A stretch of 64,000 nt of DNA from Ectocarpus siliculosus (Eukaryota > Sar > Phaeophyceae > Ectocarpales > Ectocarpaceae), in the NCBI GenBank assembly GCA_000310025.1, contig FN649735.1, positions 4,187,955 to 4,251,954 on the forward strand, written 5' to 3'. Below the pieces are notes generated by a model that had not been told where the DNA came from, did not search any database, and saw nothing but the letters and a program-made list of their open reading frames with translations. Below, in pieces: positions 21,507 to 34,656 of this stretch. Within the stretch, counting starts at the first letter, position 1. Every line of letters begins with the position of its first letter. The translations under genes and the position numbers were made by a program.

Positions 21507-23169
21507 CGGCAAGCAGCGCGACTTCTGCTGGGGTCTTAAACTCGCCAAGGCACGTGACGTTTGTTTGCGTATTCTTGTCATTTTTCTGAAATTTGTTTTG
21601 TGCACGATGTTGTTCTTGTGTTTTGATCTTCAGATACAATGCTGCATTTTTCACCGTCTGCAAATCATTTTTCCTATCGTTGGCACATTTGCAGGTTTGG
21701 ATTTGTTTTTGTTTTGTTCTGTAGAGATGCCCACCCGCGCTTTACCTTGCAGGGACACTAATTTCACGGCCAAATGGCAGGGAATTTCCATGGCTGATTA
21801 TTGTTGTTTTTCTGGGAGACAAATGGAATGTTGCGGCCGGGGGGCTGTTGTTTGTCAAGACAATATCTCAAATGGCGGTGGTAGTATTATTTCTGCGTAC
21901 GGTTTGTTCCACTTTGGTTTTCCTTCTTTGTTGGGATCACATTCTCTCTATGTTTTTCTGATGGTACTGGATGTATGTAGTAGGCATTGGCTTGGCGTTC
22001 GACGTGCTGGGTAAAGACGTTGGGGGGCACGCACCGTTTCTCTGTCCCCCCGATGTACCGGTACCCGACGAGTCAATCCTTGCGGAATACCAATTTCCTT
22101 TCCAAGTAGGCCTGTACGGCAGGCTGGTATGTGCTGGACGTGTGACGCCTTTTCTTTGATATGTTTTGTTTTCTTGTTTCGGTTTGGAGTTGATGAAGTT
22201 GGATGCAGAATTGGCATGCTGGATTTTGCGGAATCACGCCTGATTGTTGCACTGCTGTCGGAAATCATGGGGGGGGGAATGTGATACCATGCTGTCCGCC
22301 GCAGCACAACAAGCAGTGTTTCTGACATCGGGTTTGGTAGTTCATGTTGAGATTTTCCGTGTTTTCCCTGGGGATTTTATATGGAATTGATGTTGGCTGA
22401 GGGTACTTCATGTCTGGATCGTTTTCCGCGTTTTACCTGCGGAGGTGACATGGAATTGAATATTGAATGGGATTTTCGTTGCGTTTATATGAGATGTCCC
22501 AGCAGGGGGGATGCGGGATTGTTGATTGTCTGTTTTGGATTTGTTGGTTTCTTCATGTTTGTTTCGGACTTGTTTGTTTGGTTTCTTCGTGTTTGGGATG
22601 GGTGTTACAGCAGGGAGGCTGTTGGACTGGTATGTTTGTCAAGGTATTGGGTATTGGAGGAAGGATTTGGCATGTTCTCGTAAGTCATGGTTGAAGCCTT
22701 TGTGCTTCCGAAGGTTATTTGAGCTGGTCAATGAGTTGAAACATGAATGTTTATCTGAGGAATTTGTTCTGAGTAAGTCAGGACGTTGGACACATTTTTC
22801 CGGAGTTACCCGTCCCCGTTCTGACGTGATTCTGATGTAATGTGTGTCTTTGCTGGGTATTTTTCCAAGGGTATTTGTTTGTGTTTCGACTTGAGAATTT
22901 GGTAAAGCATTTTTCTCAAGAGGGTGAATTGTTTATTGACAGACCTTTTAGGAGATAGTAATTTGATATCATCAGAAGATTTGAAAGATTTCGTAGAGCA
23001 TGTTTTATTGGGAGATCGACAGATTTCGTAGAATATTGTTTTATTGGGAAATTGTTTGAATTGGAATGAATGGTGGACGATTTCCGTGTGGATGCGTAGT
23101 TTGATTTATCGCCGTTTTAACTGGCAATGATAGTCGTGACGAGGCTTTCGTAGATCGTATCTCGTACCG
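21507..23169. other. Long non-coding 3' part of the LTR element
   Basis: T/G-rich stretch with only short open frames, lying between the Gag-like gene and the polypurine tract. This is where pol would be expected in an autonomous element, but no such motif is present. Confidence 0.7.
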
Positions 23170-23170
23170 A

Positions 23171-23180
23171 GCAGGGGGGC
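23171..23180 (+). promoter_or_regulatory. Polypurine tract before the 3' LTR
   Basis: GCAGGGGGGC immediately upstream of the LTR start at 23181, preceded by CGA. The purine run on the + strand sets the orientation of the element and agrees with the zinc-knuckle frame. Confidence 0.65.
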
Positions 23181-23367
23181 TGTTTGGGGTGCTCGGCAGA
23201 GTATACTGTCTACGGGACCTCCGGGGGATACGCGGATGAAATGTGTTGATGGGCATGCTGCATGGCGATGGTGTTGCCTACCGCATGTCTCTCACTCTCT
23301 AATCAACAAAGGTCTTGAGTCAACCTTCTTTCTCTTTCGGCCTCTGACGGGCTACCGCACCCAAACA
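23181..23367 (+). repeat. 3' LTR
   Basis: 187 bp, 186 identical to the 5' LTR. It ends CCCAAACA and is followed by the TACGG duplication at 23368-23372. Confidence 0.95.
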
Positions 23368-23387
23368 TACGGTAATGCCAGACGCCT

Positions 23388-23930
23388 ACCGCACGGGTGC
23401 TTCACTCATTGGCGCGTCCCGTGCTGATGCCCAGGCGACGTCACAATATGGAGAGTGCGTAGATGACATACTTTGGACGTGCTCTTTTTCTTTCTCTCTT
23501 CAGAGCACTAGCGATGGATTTTTTTATTGTTATTAATTGCATGTTTTTTATATAACCTTGGATTAGGTAAACCCCAGTTCGCCAGCGACACGGGTGCTTC
23601 CACTCATGGCGCGTCCCGTGCTGATACGTGTTTGTTTGTTTTTTCGATGCGTTGGATACGGTGAACTCCACTTGCCAACAGCGCGGGTGCTTCCACTCAT
23701 TGGCGCCCCCCTTGCTGAAACTGACAACACATATGCAGCGCTGGTGCTTCCACTCAATGGCGCATCCCGTGCTGATACTTGTACGACTTCGTTTTCGATG
23801 CGTGGAGATCGGTCAACTCTACTCGCCAACAGCACGGGTGCTCCCACCCATTGCCGCGTCCCGTGCTGATACATACGTGCACGGCTATTGTTTTGTTTTG
23901 TTTTTCGTTGAGATCGGTTAACTCTACTCG
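23388..23930 (-). repeat. Hairpin-core minisatellite in unit B (5 cores)
   Basis: One core at about 23391 and four at 23588-23870, with the same recurring spacer types as in unit A. Confidence 0.8.
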
Positions 23931-26173
23931 CCAAACTGCCGCCGCTACTGGGTTAGGCGGCTGCTGCTGTGCTTCCGTTGCTTCACACGCTCTGTAGCTC
24001 TCACACGTTACCCGACTTTGCTACAGCCCCTGCGTGGACTCCATCACGGAATGACACCCCCAACTATAGACAAATAATTCCAAACACCGTGACCCTGGGT
24101 GTCCGATAGAAAATGAAGCCAAATTCTAATTCGACTGTTACAAAATAAACACCAGTCTATTCTATCTGCTGGACGAACAAACATTCCTATTATTGCGCAC
24201 TGCGCTGAGTCTTTGCCCTCTTTTTCCGGTGGTGGCGTGTTCCAGGGATTGCTCCAGGTGTTGACGTGTGACCTTGGGACACGAAGCGAAGTCGGAGAGC
24301 GCAGGACGTAATGGTCGGGTAAGTGAGGCAGGTGTGATTCGGATAAGGGCGCATTTCCCTGTTCACGGATCTTCGCAGTAGGTATCCACCAATGGAGAGG
24401 ACTAGCCACACGCTCGGAGCTCTGACCGAAGGGTTAGCAGTTCGTTGCGGAGCATACAACGTACGCCCAAACGCGGGTGAGGAGGACGTGGGGATGCCAG
24501 CGACGACGAAACAACGGTGGCCGAGGACATCGCTGCGACCTCACGAACAACCTCAACTTCCACCACATGTTGAATAGTATCGGCAGCACCGTGCGCGGAC
24601 AACTCACCGGACGACATTAATAGACGAACCCTGTGAGTGAGTAGCGTGTGTGGTATGGAGGATTCGGGGTAATTCGATTCCGTGGTTCGTGAAGCGTCTT
24701 GATAATTTCTTTTTCAGTAGAGCGATGAAACAGAGAGAGCCGCCGAGGTTCCAAAGCAAGAGTGGCGCGTTGCGTGCAGAAATCAGTAGGTACGCCAGCA
24801 GCTACGCTACATTGGAGTCTTTCATTGGGGCTTGGTCGATTCTTTCTTGGCACAAACAAAATGTACTCCCCGTTAGTCTACAATGTAGACGTTTCGATCT
24901 ACATGTAACCACCTGTTGATACAAAGTTGTTAGGTAGTTTTTTTTATATATATTTCCGCGTGTTGTTGTTGGACGTTGGTACCTGGTCATGCCAGACAAG
25001 ATCGACCCGCTGCCAAACAACGCGGTCCACGCCAGACAGACCCCAACGGTCCATACTCACGCCAATTGTCGGCCGTTGTGTACGATTTCGTTGCACGCAC
25101 TGGGCCTACAGAAGAAGGCAATCGTTTTTCACTTTACGGCCGCCATCAAAACAACGGGGCTGTCGGGACTGTCGGGACTGTCGGGTTCGCCCAATGGTTA
25201 CCCTCGACCGTCTGACGCCCACAAGAAGCACTGAGCAGACACCGCTCACCACGTAGCAGATTGCTGTAGACTATGTGGCACGTAACGGCGCTTGCGTAGA
25301 TGTGTAGATACCTGTTTTCGACAAGAAAATGAATAGAGTCTGAATGCAAGCGCAATAAGGAGCTGTACGAGGTTTCGTGTGAACGCTCACGCCACTCGCC
25401 GCCTCTTTGAACACACGCTCACATTTATTTTACATTTATTTTTGTTCCGACTGCGTCTTTTCCACAATAATTTTTCCAGCGCCTTGATCGTGTGCGAGAT
25501 CGCACGTGGGGTATCCGAGATACCCGCCCACCCTCTTGTCTCTCGCCCACCAGCTCACACACTCCATCTTGTCGCCCTATCTGCACTCCTGACCAGCGCA
25601 AGATACCGTCAACCCCCAAAGCGCACTGTGAGTATGATGCGGTTGTTCGACGTAGCGGCAGCCTGTGTCCGTGTAGATGGTACCTGGTACGTGTGTATTG
25701 TTTTCGTTCTACATGTACATCCTGACCGCTCCTTCTGTCAACCCGGTTCTGTTCTGTACAAGAAGAGAACGTTTAAACAATTGTTTCCACCGGCAAGAGT
25801 GTGTGTGTGATGTTGGGTATTTGGGTTCTTTCTATGATACTTCATAGAATCTATCGAGTGGAAGGCGGTGCCAGCCATGATCGCCTCGCCCAAAAAGGGG
25901 AAAGAAATCAACTATTGTACTGCTGTACACTACATAGTCTGAGAATGCCGGGTCTTTCTTCACAACAAACTCTGCCCCTAGTAGAGGGAGAACTCGTGAA
26001 GACAGTCGGAGAAATACACTGCGCTGTGTCAATTACCCCGAGCACTGTTAAGCCCTCCCCCGCTGCCTGGAAGTTTGCCCCGTCTCGTGATTACTTGGGT
26101 CATCTTTCGTACGCCTTACGTACGATGGTCTTTCCTATTCAGGTGTTCGGTTCTCAGCAATCTCAAGGTCAAG
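23931..26173. other. Upstream region of the unit B WSC gene
   Basis: Colinear with 2761-5325 of unit A but without the 350-bp block near 4042-4390; at 25233 the flanks are joined through AGCAGA. No gene is assigned. The 61-codon frame at 24392-24577 is kept. Confidence 0.5.
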
Positions 26174-29100
26174 ATGCATCTCCTTTCACTGGCGCTACCG
26201 ATGGTCCTTCTTGGGGTCGCGATTGGTGAGATATAAAGATGTAGCGTGCACACAAAGATCGGATTGACGGTCGTCCTCTCAATGTCCCAACAGTATCATG
26301 GATGTTTTCTCGGGGCTGAACAGGTACGTGCTCGTTACCTCAGCACCCAGAATTTACCGCTCCTAGAACTTCGGCGATAGAGTCGGGCACCCCGCGCTCA
26401 CGGCAAAAGGGCGGGGTTCGCCAATGGTCTTGGGGAATCTTATTCGCTCACGAGTGTGTCCAAAATTGGTGGTTTCAGGGTTCTTGGGTTGTGCATGAGA
26501 TCTCCGGACCCCATAATCATGCCAAGATTCTCAACGAGTGTGTCCTAAATTGGTGGTTTCAGAGTTCTTGGGTTGTGCATGAGATCTCCGGACCCCATAA
26601 TCATGCCAACATTCTCAACGACTGTCGACCACCAGAAGCAGGGCATCCGCCGAGCGTAGCAGCATATTTGTTCGTACCTCGTGGGCCTTTGCACATGGGG
26701 CGTCTTGACAAAGGGTCTCTGCTCAGTTCGTGAGATCCGCGTCGTCCGATTGATGCCGGAGCAGGTCAGTCCGATGACCCATCTTACCTCGGGTGCTTCT
26801 CCGACCCTGCTGGCAACCGCGTCTTCGAGTTCTCGGATTCTACCTCCGCTATGACCGCAGAGGCGAGTGACCGATCGATGGGCGGAAACACGATACACAA
26901 CATGTTGTGCGCGTTTGTTTGGTTGCATTGCGTTGTCAGCGGGAAGGTTATAGGCGAGATGGATTGCGCTCTTCGAGTTGCCTGCTTGCGGCGGTTGTTG
27001 TTGCTGATGCTCTGCGGTATTCGCGCAGGATTTGTCCACCCTCTCGAAATAGCTGCCAGTGACCCACCACCCCAGCGCTGCCATATTTCCATCTGCGAAC
27101 GTCACCCCTCCCCTGTGCGGACTTTCGACCGCCTCGCGTGCATACACACGACCCTTCGACGACAGGCCTGTTCCGAGCTCTGCCCTGAGTCGGCTTTCTA
27201 TGGCACCCAGTACTCGACAGAGGTAAGAATGTCAGATTCGAAACTATCTGCGTCAGGCACTGATCAACGGTGGGGTGGCGTGCGAGAGATCGCCACAGCA
27301 AGGCTTAGATGTGGTGCTGATACCGGGGATGGACGTTGCGGACCCACGTGCATGATTACATGGTCGCACTTGGGCGCCATGCCTTCTCTATACCTGCAAA
27401 CAACGACAGGGAGGTCTCAACGTTTCAGCCGTTGCACTTTGGCTTCCCTAAGCCGTCGGGTTTGGTAGGTCCCCGCTATGCGTCTCTTGGCTGGTTGTTC
27501 GCTTCTTGATATGCTAACCTTCCCTTTGCGCCACACAACATCAAGAGGTCAGCGTTTCTTCGTTTAGCATGACCATATCGGACTGTATAGACTAGACGAC
27601 AACACACACACACATAAGTTGAAACCGTTGCCTCACGATCGGTACCACTCCGTAGACGCGTCCTTCGTGAATCCAGAATATTTCATTTGATACTTTTCTC
27701 GGCCGTTGCTCGGCGGCGCCGCCACCGCCAAGCATACCCTTCTCCGCTCACTCCGCATAGCACAGAGCGCCGCATGCCACTCTCGAACCCACGACACCAT
27801 CTCACACCACCCTTTGCACCCAAAACCTTTCGCCGTTTCCCCAACACAGTGCTGGTGCGGTGACAACGTCGGATACGCCGACAACGGCGACGGCGTCTGC
27901 GACATGGCCTGCTCCGGCAACTCTGATGAGATATGCGGCGGATCCTACGCCCTCTCCGTATACTCGAACGACCCCAATTACCTTGGGTGCTGGAGCGATC
28001 CCCACACGGCGGAGACGCGGCTGTTTTCCATCCAGATCGATTCATCGGAGGACATGACTACTGCGGTGAGGGGCTAGCGTACGTAGAAAGCAATTTGTTC
28101 TTTTACAACCACGCCCGCTGTAGTTGAGTTTGGGTTTCATCTCTCCGCAATGTCGGCACTGTCCGGTGGTGTTGTTCCATGTTTTGAAGCCAAGCCGTAT
28201 TTGGTACGTGAAGAGCAACGTGGTGTTGCAGTATTGTCCACCAGCATGGCCGAAGAGGCCAGGAAATATCAATCACCTTGCATGGTATGGCCGGGGATGG
28301 AGATAGAAGAAATGTTGACGATCTTCCTATCCGGCGGGTAGACGAGTCGAGTCGCCATCTCGAAACCACTCGCGGCATAAAATATTGATTACGAGTGGTT
28401 CATACAACGAAAGAGAAGTTTCATTGCCGTACACAAGAATGAACGGAAGCTGGAGAGCGCGTGAAGAGACGGAAGGACAGCAGTGGCGACCCAACATACT
28501 GTAGGTGGCGGCAGACCGGCATTTTCCCGCCCTCCTACAATTGGTTTTCTTCGAAATTCGGGGAATACGTTCGGGGATATTCGGGCTCTAATCGAGGAGT
28601 TGGTCGCGTGGTGCGTATCAGTTGGGGACTTCGCCTGTTTCAGTCCTTCTGTGGCGAGATGATGTACGTTCCGTGTGGTTCTCTTGCGAGCGTGTCGCCT
28701 AGAAACCGAAATGTCACACGACGCCATTCGCAAGAAGAACCACATGCCGCGGTTATCAATACGTCTCTCTTCAGCGCCCACGGTGACGACAGCGCAACTG
28801 TCAAGTCGACGTCACAACACAATACAAATTGCATGCAGACGTCGACGCACGTACCTTGTATCATCATGTTGAGTTGGCCTGCGTGCCACTACTGATGAGC
28901 ACGTAGATGCTCACTCAGCTTGGAAAATACCGCCATACGGCGCCCTTCTGTTTCGCCACACTGCAGGTCTGTGAAGGCCTCTGCGCCGACTATCCGTTGT
29001 ACGGGACGCAGTATTCCACTGAGGTGAGAAGAGAGATACACCAGTAGAGTGAACTTCTCGGACGCCTGACGCTTGGAGAGAACAAGCTGGCTGAAACGGA

Positions 29101-31791
29101 GAACGTGCACGCACACGTATGGCAGAAACCGGCGCCATCATGCCGTACGTATCTTTGTGAAGACGAAACGTACTTGTCCTTCTTCTCTCTGCCCCGGCCA
29201 TATCTGCTCGTATGTGGCACGCGTTGTTTTCTCGAGACAGTGCTGGTGCGATGACGGGACGGCCGACTATGAGCGGAACGGTCCGGCCGTCTGCGACTTC
29301 CCCTGTGCTGGATCCTCCGACGGCGAGTTCTGCGGCGGGTTTGACGCCATGTCTATCCGCCAACACGAAGTAGAGAATCCCTACTACCGTGGATGCTACT
29401 CCGACCCGGCCGACAACCGCATCTTCGAGCTGGTGACTTCCTCTAGTGAAATGACCGCGGAGGTGAGCAACAAGCAAGCCTGGGGTCGTGGGTTGAGCTA
29501 TTGAGGTGGTCATGCGCCGCTGTCACAAGTCGTGGTATTGTTGCGGATTGGTGATATGTCTGAACACGTATCGTGGCTGCTACTCCGACCCCGCCGACAA
29601 CCGCGTTTTCGTGCAGGACGATTCTTCTGACGCCATGACCGCAGAAGTGAGAGGGAGAGCGATAGATGCGTGAAAGCGGTCGTTTTCGGTTGCGTGTGTT
29701 TGTTTAGCATTGTGCTGACGTAGGCGGCGTGCTCTGTGCTAGGGTTTGGAAAAATGTGAATTTGCCGCTGCATGATTCCCGATGTCGATACCGCGTTGGC
29801 ATCGCCCGTGAATGGTCAGAGGCTCTCGAAATCGACGCGGAAGTCACCTCACCATCGCTGCAACCAGCCCTCGACGGTGCTCTTGGTTGGCAATGCCCCT
29901 AACTACTCCTTTCCCCGTCGTCCTGATGATCGATCATTGGGTTACGAAATGTTCACAGCTCTGCGCGTCGGAATGCTCCAACTCGGCGTTCTATGGAACA
30001 CAGTACTCGACAGAGGTGAGGTCGTTGTCACAGTGTACTGCTGTAGTCTCCGACTATGCCATCATCGGGATTTGTTCGGGTCTGTGAACCTTTCCGCAGT
30101 TGCTCTTCTTGCCTCTTGGTGCTCTGTCGCGGTTGATCTGGTATGGCCCTATATCGTGTGTCCCCAAAGGGTGTTCTCAAAAGGGGACAGATATATATAC
30201 CCGGGTCGGGATACCCGGGTCGGGCCGGGTATTAGGGGGCGTTTTTGGTTGTTCCTGCTGCCTCCCGTGTTGCGTCACTCGTCCTGACACCACGGCACAC
30301 ATCAATACGCCTTCCTTCATTTTGTCCAAGCGTCAACACCATGAATATGCATCATTTTGCCTCTTGAGAAGACCAAACCCCCCTCTCCTCTATATGTACC
30401 ACCCTTGTCGCCTCACTGTACCACCCCGTCGAAAACAGTGCTGGTGCGGGGACATCAATGCCCCATACTCGGTCAACGGCGAAGGTGTGTGCGACATGCC
30501 CTGCTCGGGTAACTCCGACGAAACCTGTGGGGGGTCCTACAACATGGATGTCTACGCCCACGACCCCGCGTACCTTGGGTGCTTCTCGGACCCAGGCGAC
30601 GGCCGCATTTTTGAGTGGGAGAGCTCTACCTCCTCTATGACGGCAGAGGTGACTCAATTTTGTTTCCGATCAAACGTCGTTTCGTCGTTTCCAGCACGCC
30701 CACATGCCAACAGGAATAATGCGCAGTCGAAATGTGTGCTTCGTTTTTGTTGTTGCTGTCGTTGTTGCTGCTTTTCTTGTTTTCCCGACATCGTTTAGTG
30801 CTGGTACACAAAGCGTCAAACGTGTTCGCTACCAACACACCCCGACCTTCTCCCTTTTCGATTTGGTCCTCACTTCTTCCCGGCCCCCTACCTGAACAAT
30901 CGACCATTGCTTGCGCACGCTCGCACATGACCAAACAACCAGGTCTGCGCCTCGCTGTGCAGCAGCTCGGCCTACTATGGAACCCAGTATTCTCAAGAGG
31001 TACGGGCTCTTCTAGGGTGTCGACCGTTCGTTATGGGGTAGTGTTGCACAAGAAACATGGTCGTAGGAGCGTGTCGAGCGCTCTTGTAGGCCGTGGGTGA
31101 CAACGGCGGTCAGTGTAACTTGGTTCCGAAGCTTTTGGCAAGGATTGCAGTTGGCGTACTGTAGTTGCTGGCCCATCCTCGATGAATCTCAAATGCCTCA
31201 AAGCCGTGCCCTTGAGAATGGAAAACGTCTTGGCTTCACCCCGTCGTACCTTGGCTACTCCAAGTCACCGAGGGACGTACCAGGACCGTTTCTGTGTAGT
31301 TTTTCTGCCTTCACTTACCGTCTCTATGCCAGCGAAATACGTGCGAAGGGCTTGCAAATGATACTTCCAGATGAGTCTGTTTCTGGACAATTACAGGATG
31401 ACGAAGGGCACGAACGGAGCATCGCCATGATTTAGCGACTCGATTTGATCGTCGTGTTCTCCAGAACCAGTCAGGAGCGCAACCTGTGTGCATTGATTTC
31501 GAACATTGCAGCCGCATCTCGGTGCTTTTGTTCTGAAACCGCCACCACTGCCGCATCACCTATCTCACAACACCGTACCTCACAATGCGGTCCGTCTTCA
31601 GCATGATGAGACCCGTGCGCTCCTGTTCATACCCCCCTGCATACTGATGCCGCTGCATGAAACAGTGCTGGTGCGGTGACAACGCCGACTACGGTGCCAA
31701 CGGTTTCGGCGTCTGCGACATGCCCTGCTCGGGCAACTCCGACGAGATGTGTGGTGGTGCCTACACCATGTCGGTGTACCAAGCACTCTAA
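26174..31791 (+). CDS. Secreted four-WSC-domain protein, unit B (10 exons)
   Basis: Paralogue of the unit A gene with every splice site kept. Exons are 26174-26225, 26765-26862, 27166-27222, 27850-28065, 28967-29023, 29241-29462, 29959-30015, 30439-30648, 30943-30999 and 31666-31791, again 383 codons. The signal peptide is identical to A. Differences from A are few, for example VFEFSDST for VFNISDST in exon 2 and CPESAF for CPDSAF in exon 3. The GC donor of intron 2 is conserved. It shares with A the deleted WSC module, so A and B derive from one ancestor after C split, unless later conversion spread the deletion. Intron 1 is shorter and holds only two tandem repeats. No feature suggests that it is a pseudogene. 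Confidence 0.87.
29560..29646 (+). pseudogene. Remnant WSC exon (deleted module), unit B
   Basis: Same remnant and same left join as in unit A at 9106-9192. The cryptic upstream acceptor (CACAAG) also keeps an open frame here. Confidence 0.75.
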
Positions 31792-33942
31792 AATCCCGTC
31801 CACGTGTTTGCTTCATCGAGGTATGCAGCCACCACCATTCCCTCGGAAGATAACAAGACGGGCAAACATTTTTTCATGGATAGTAGACGGCAGAACTATA
31901 CCGCGCGCCTGCAAGTGTTCGTAGAAGGGTCCTGCTTCTGCTCGAGCAGGACGCGCAGAAGGAAGATCCATGAGTACGGCAAGCAATGTGGTCTAGTAGA
32001 GGAATCGTGAACTCAAACATTTAGCAGGTTGGATGGTCCGTCTATGCAGCGACAGTCTGATTGGCTGCTGCAGGACAATAGCGATATTTCTTGAGTGCTG
32101 CCCCTGGCGATGGTGACACTCCGTCGACACAACTCTAGGGATACTGCCCGTGCCTTTAATCCCCCCACCAGCCAGTCAGCATGCCAACGACACCAGCCGC
32201 GACGAGCCGGTGAATGTCGGACCCACAAATCGAGTGTTCGGCGCTAGTGCAGTGAATCATGGAGATTTCCTAGGGTCACGTGACAACGCTCGTAGTGTAG
32301 CCCTGAACCTAACCCGAAGTGATGCGATTACTTCCGGTTTCTCTGGCAAAAGTCACCTCTAATCATGTACACTAATCCTCGATGCTGCCATGGACTCTTT
32401 GTTCTCCGGCAGAAACGTCGCCGACTTCGGGCTGTTCCACTAAACTTGGTGTCCGCACGAGCGAAGCGATAGCCAGTCGTGCTCCTCGACGCACGTAGTG
32501 AAGCTCGGTCGGTGTTGGAATATGTGCGACATCAACAAGGGTTAAGGATGCACTGCACGAATTGAAGCAGGGGGACAGGTTTCCCAAGATATATCTGCAA
32601 CGTACAGTATGTCGGGCTTTTGGCTTTGGAGGGGTATCGAAAGCGCACGCGGAGGAAGGATTGGTGTACAGTTCGACCGGTGCTTGAATGTCGAGTGCTC
32701 GGATTGTTCCTGAATGGTTAACGGGCCCGGGATGAGAAGGAAGGTCAATGTTTTTCACGGACAGTACAGTATACAGAAGTAGAGTAGAAAGCAGCGAAAT
32801 AGAAGGAGACGAAACACCACAAGGTGGTATCAACATGACGGACTATTGAAGGCGTGTACATGGCAGAATCAGGGGGTAACAATACCTCGAACTACCGGAG
32901 ATGTGGACCACGGTCGGCGAGGGTCGGTTCGCAATCGCCGCTCTACCTATTCATGCCGATCAGGCTGTCAACTAGCGCCACCAGCAGGGCCATCTCGCAG
33001 CATGGCTGTATCCGCCTCGGCTATCATGTCTAAAGTGCATGTACGAGTATTGTAGATGGTCCGCAGATCCCATTCGCCTGTGTTGGTGTAGGGAATTGTT
33101 GGAGCTGAGGTGGTCGGGTGGAGTAGACGGGCACGTGGAGACTGACGAAAGATCTGCCGGGTATCGGAGCTGGTGCTGCTGTGTTCACTGCAGCCACAGG
33201 TTCTCGGGGGTTGCCATTGGAGTGGGAGTGCTGATGTTGCGTGTTTTGAAGCAAGTCTGTCGATAGGACATCACTAACAGTCGGTACTAGGATACGAAAC
33301 ACGTGTGTGAATGATGTGCATCCTCAAAACCCGTTGCGGGTTGTCAAGGCTGATGGAGTGAGTCCGCACATGCGAGCCTAGCCCGCCCTGCGCTGACTCG
33401 ACTACCAAGCGAGAATTGTATAAGAGGAGTGATGTCTCAGGTGTTGTCGCGACCGCACAAACCGTGGGACCTAGACATTCACCGCCATTGCGGTTGGTCT
33501 TTCACGGTGGTGCTGGTCCCTAACGAACAACCTCTCGCTTCCAGGACGAGCTCTCACATAGAAGCCCAAATGCATTGTTGTCGCCCATATGCAATGCTGT
33601 CGGAATATAGTTGTCCAGTACCTGAGCAGGTGTCACAGTCGCGAGTAAGTTCGTTCGTCGCTATCCATGCAGTACGATGCGGGTTACATTTCCTACCATC
33701 CTGTAGAGGTTGGGGCCCGGTAGGTGAAATACCGTTGACGCGGGGAGGGCTCAAGCCCGCCCCCTCCGCCCTCTGTCTCCCTCCTCAAGAACTCCCTATG
33801 GCCTGGGTGACTCAGGTATACGAACGGCGGGTAAACAGACCCCAACGTACAGTACATCGCAGGTGACCGGTAGGCCATGAGTGCAAGCACCCCGGCGTTG
33901 ACTATCTGAGGTTGTGTAGAAAGGGTCCGCCGTCCAGACTGG
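31792..33942. other. 3' region of the unit B WSC gene
   Basis: Colinear with 11371-14008 of unit A minus the solo-LTR-like insert. The telomere-like tract is degenerate (CCCTGAACCTAACCC at 32301). Open frames here are not supported across all three copies. Confidence 0.5.
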
Positions 33943-33945
33943 TAG

Positions 33946-34638
33946 TTGCGCCTCGCCGGCAAACAATGCTACGTCCGACCTCGTAAGACAGTGTGCCTCA
34001 TGCACCCTGCCCGCATCATTCGCGAACACCTCATCAGACCGCGTGATGAAGAGACATGACAGGCACAGACACAGCCATATCACTCTGCCCCCTTCTCCCC
34101 AGTTCTGGCTTGCGCTTTCACCGTCCAGCAGCATACGCCAAGACACAGGCAGGCGCACACGGCGTACCGTCCCCATAGCCACGTGGTTCCTCGCAGTCCC
34201 CCTTAGCGCACATTTCAACATCGGAGACGACAAGTCTAGCTCGAACGAAGATTCCAGCCTATGAAAATGTTGCACAGCCGTGAGTTTTCCGGATATTGTA
34301 CTCGCTAGATTACCCTCAGACTCGAAACACCAGGCTACGAAGTCTATCAACTCCCACACATGAAGGTCCCTGGCACGTTGCCTTAGAAACTTGGGCTTCT
34401 CCGTCAGCCCACGAAACGTGCACCAAGAGCTGAAGCCTGACGTGTAAGTCCTTCTAGATGAAGACGCAACTGAGTGCTCGACGAGCTGGATGCCAAGACG
34501 TCGGTAACAAAGTCCCGTCCTGCCTGCCCCAGGTCCTGAACCTGCTGATTGCCCTGGGGCCGACCTCGTGTAGACCGGCGTGCTGCCGTTTGATTTGGCC
34601 GCATGTGCGCTGCCATCCGAGGTAGCCCCCCCCGCCAC
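33946..34638 (-). pseudogene. Tyrosine recombinase fragment, unit B
   Basis: Retains the N-terminal region and the box I arginine (FITRSDEVFAN) but stops matching after VALFAGEAQL, where the deletion join falls. The H-x-x-R box and the tyrosine are gone, so it cannot be an active recombinase. The open frame continues past the join to 33796 through unrelated sequence. Confidence 0.85.
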
Positions 34639-34656
34639 GCGGGAGAGCCCGCACCC

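Larger units (their letters stand above)
18917..23367 (+). mobile_element. Non-autonomous LTR retrotransposon with Gag only (TR-GAG-like)
   Basis: 4451 bp with two 187-bp LTRs, a 5-bp target duplication TACGG, a purine-rich tract just before the 3' LTR and one coding region encoding a zinc-knuckle Gag-like protein. No protease, integrase, reverse transcriptase or RNase H motif is visible in any frame. The LTRs differ at one position, so insertion was recent, and the site is empty in the following unit. The architecture matches what has been described in plants as TR-GAG elements. It would depend on an autonomous relative for enzymes. I could not fix a primer binding site after the 5' LTR. Confidence 0.9.

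Noticed and set aside
20232-21605. 457-codon - strand frame inside the LTR element
   Set aside because: Longer than any sense frame, but it is the complement of GC-rich Ala/Gly repeats. The polypurine tract and zinc knuckles place the gene on the + strand.
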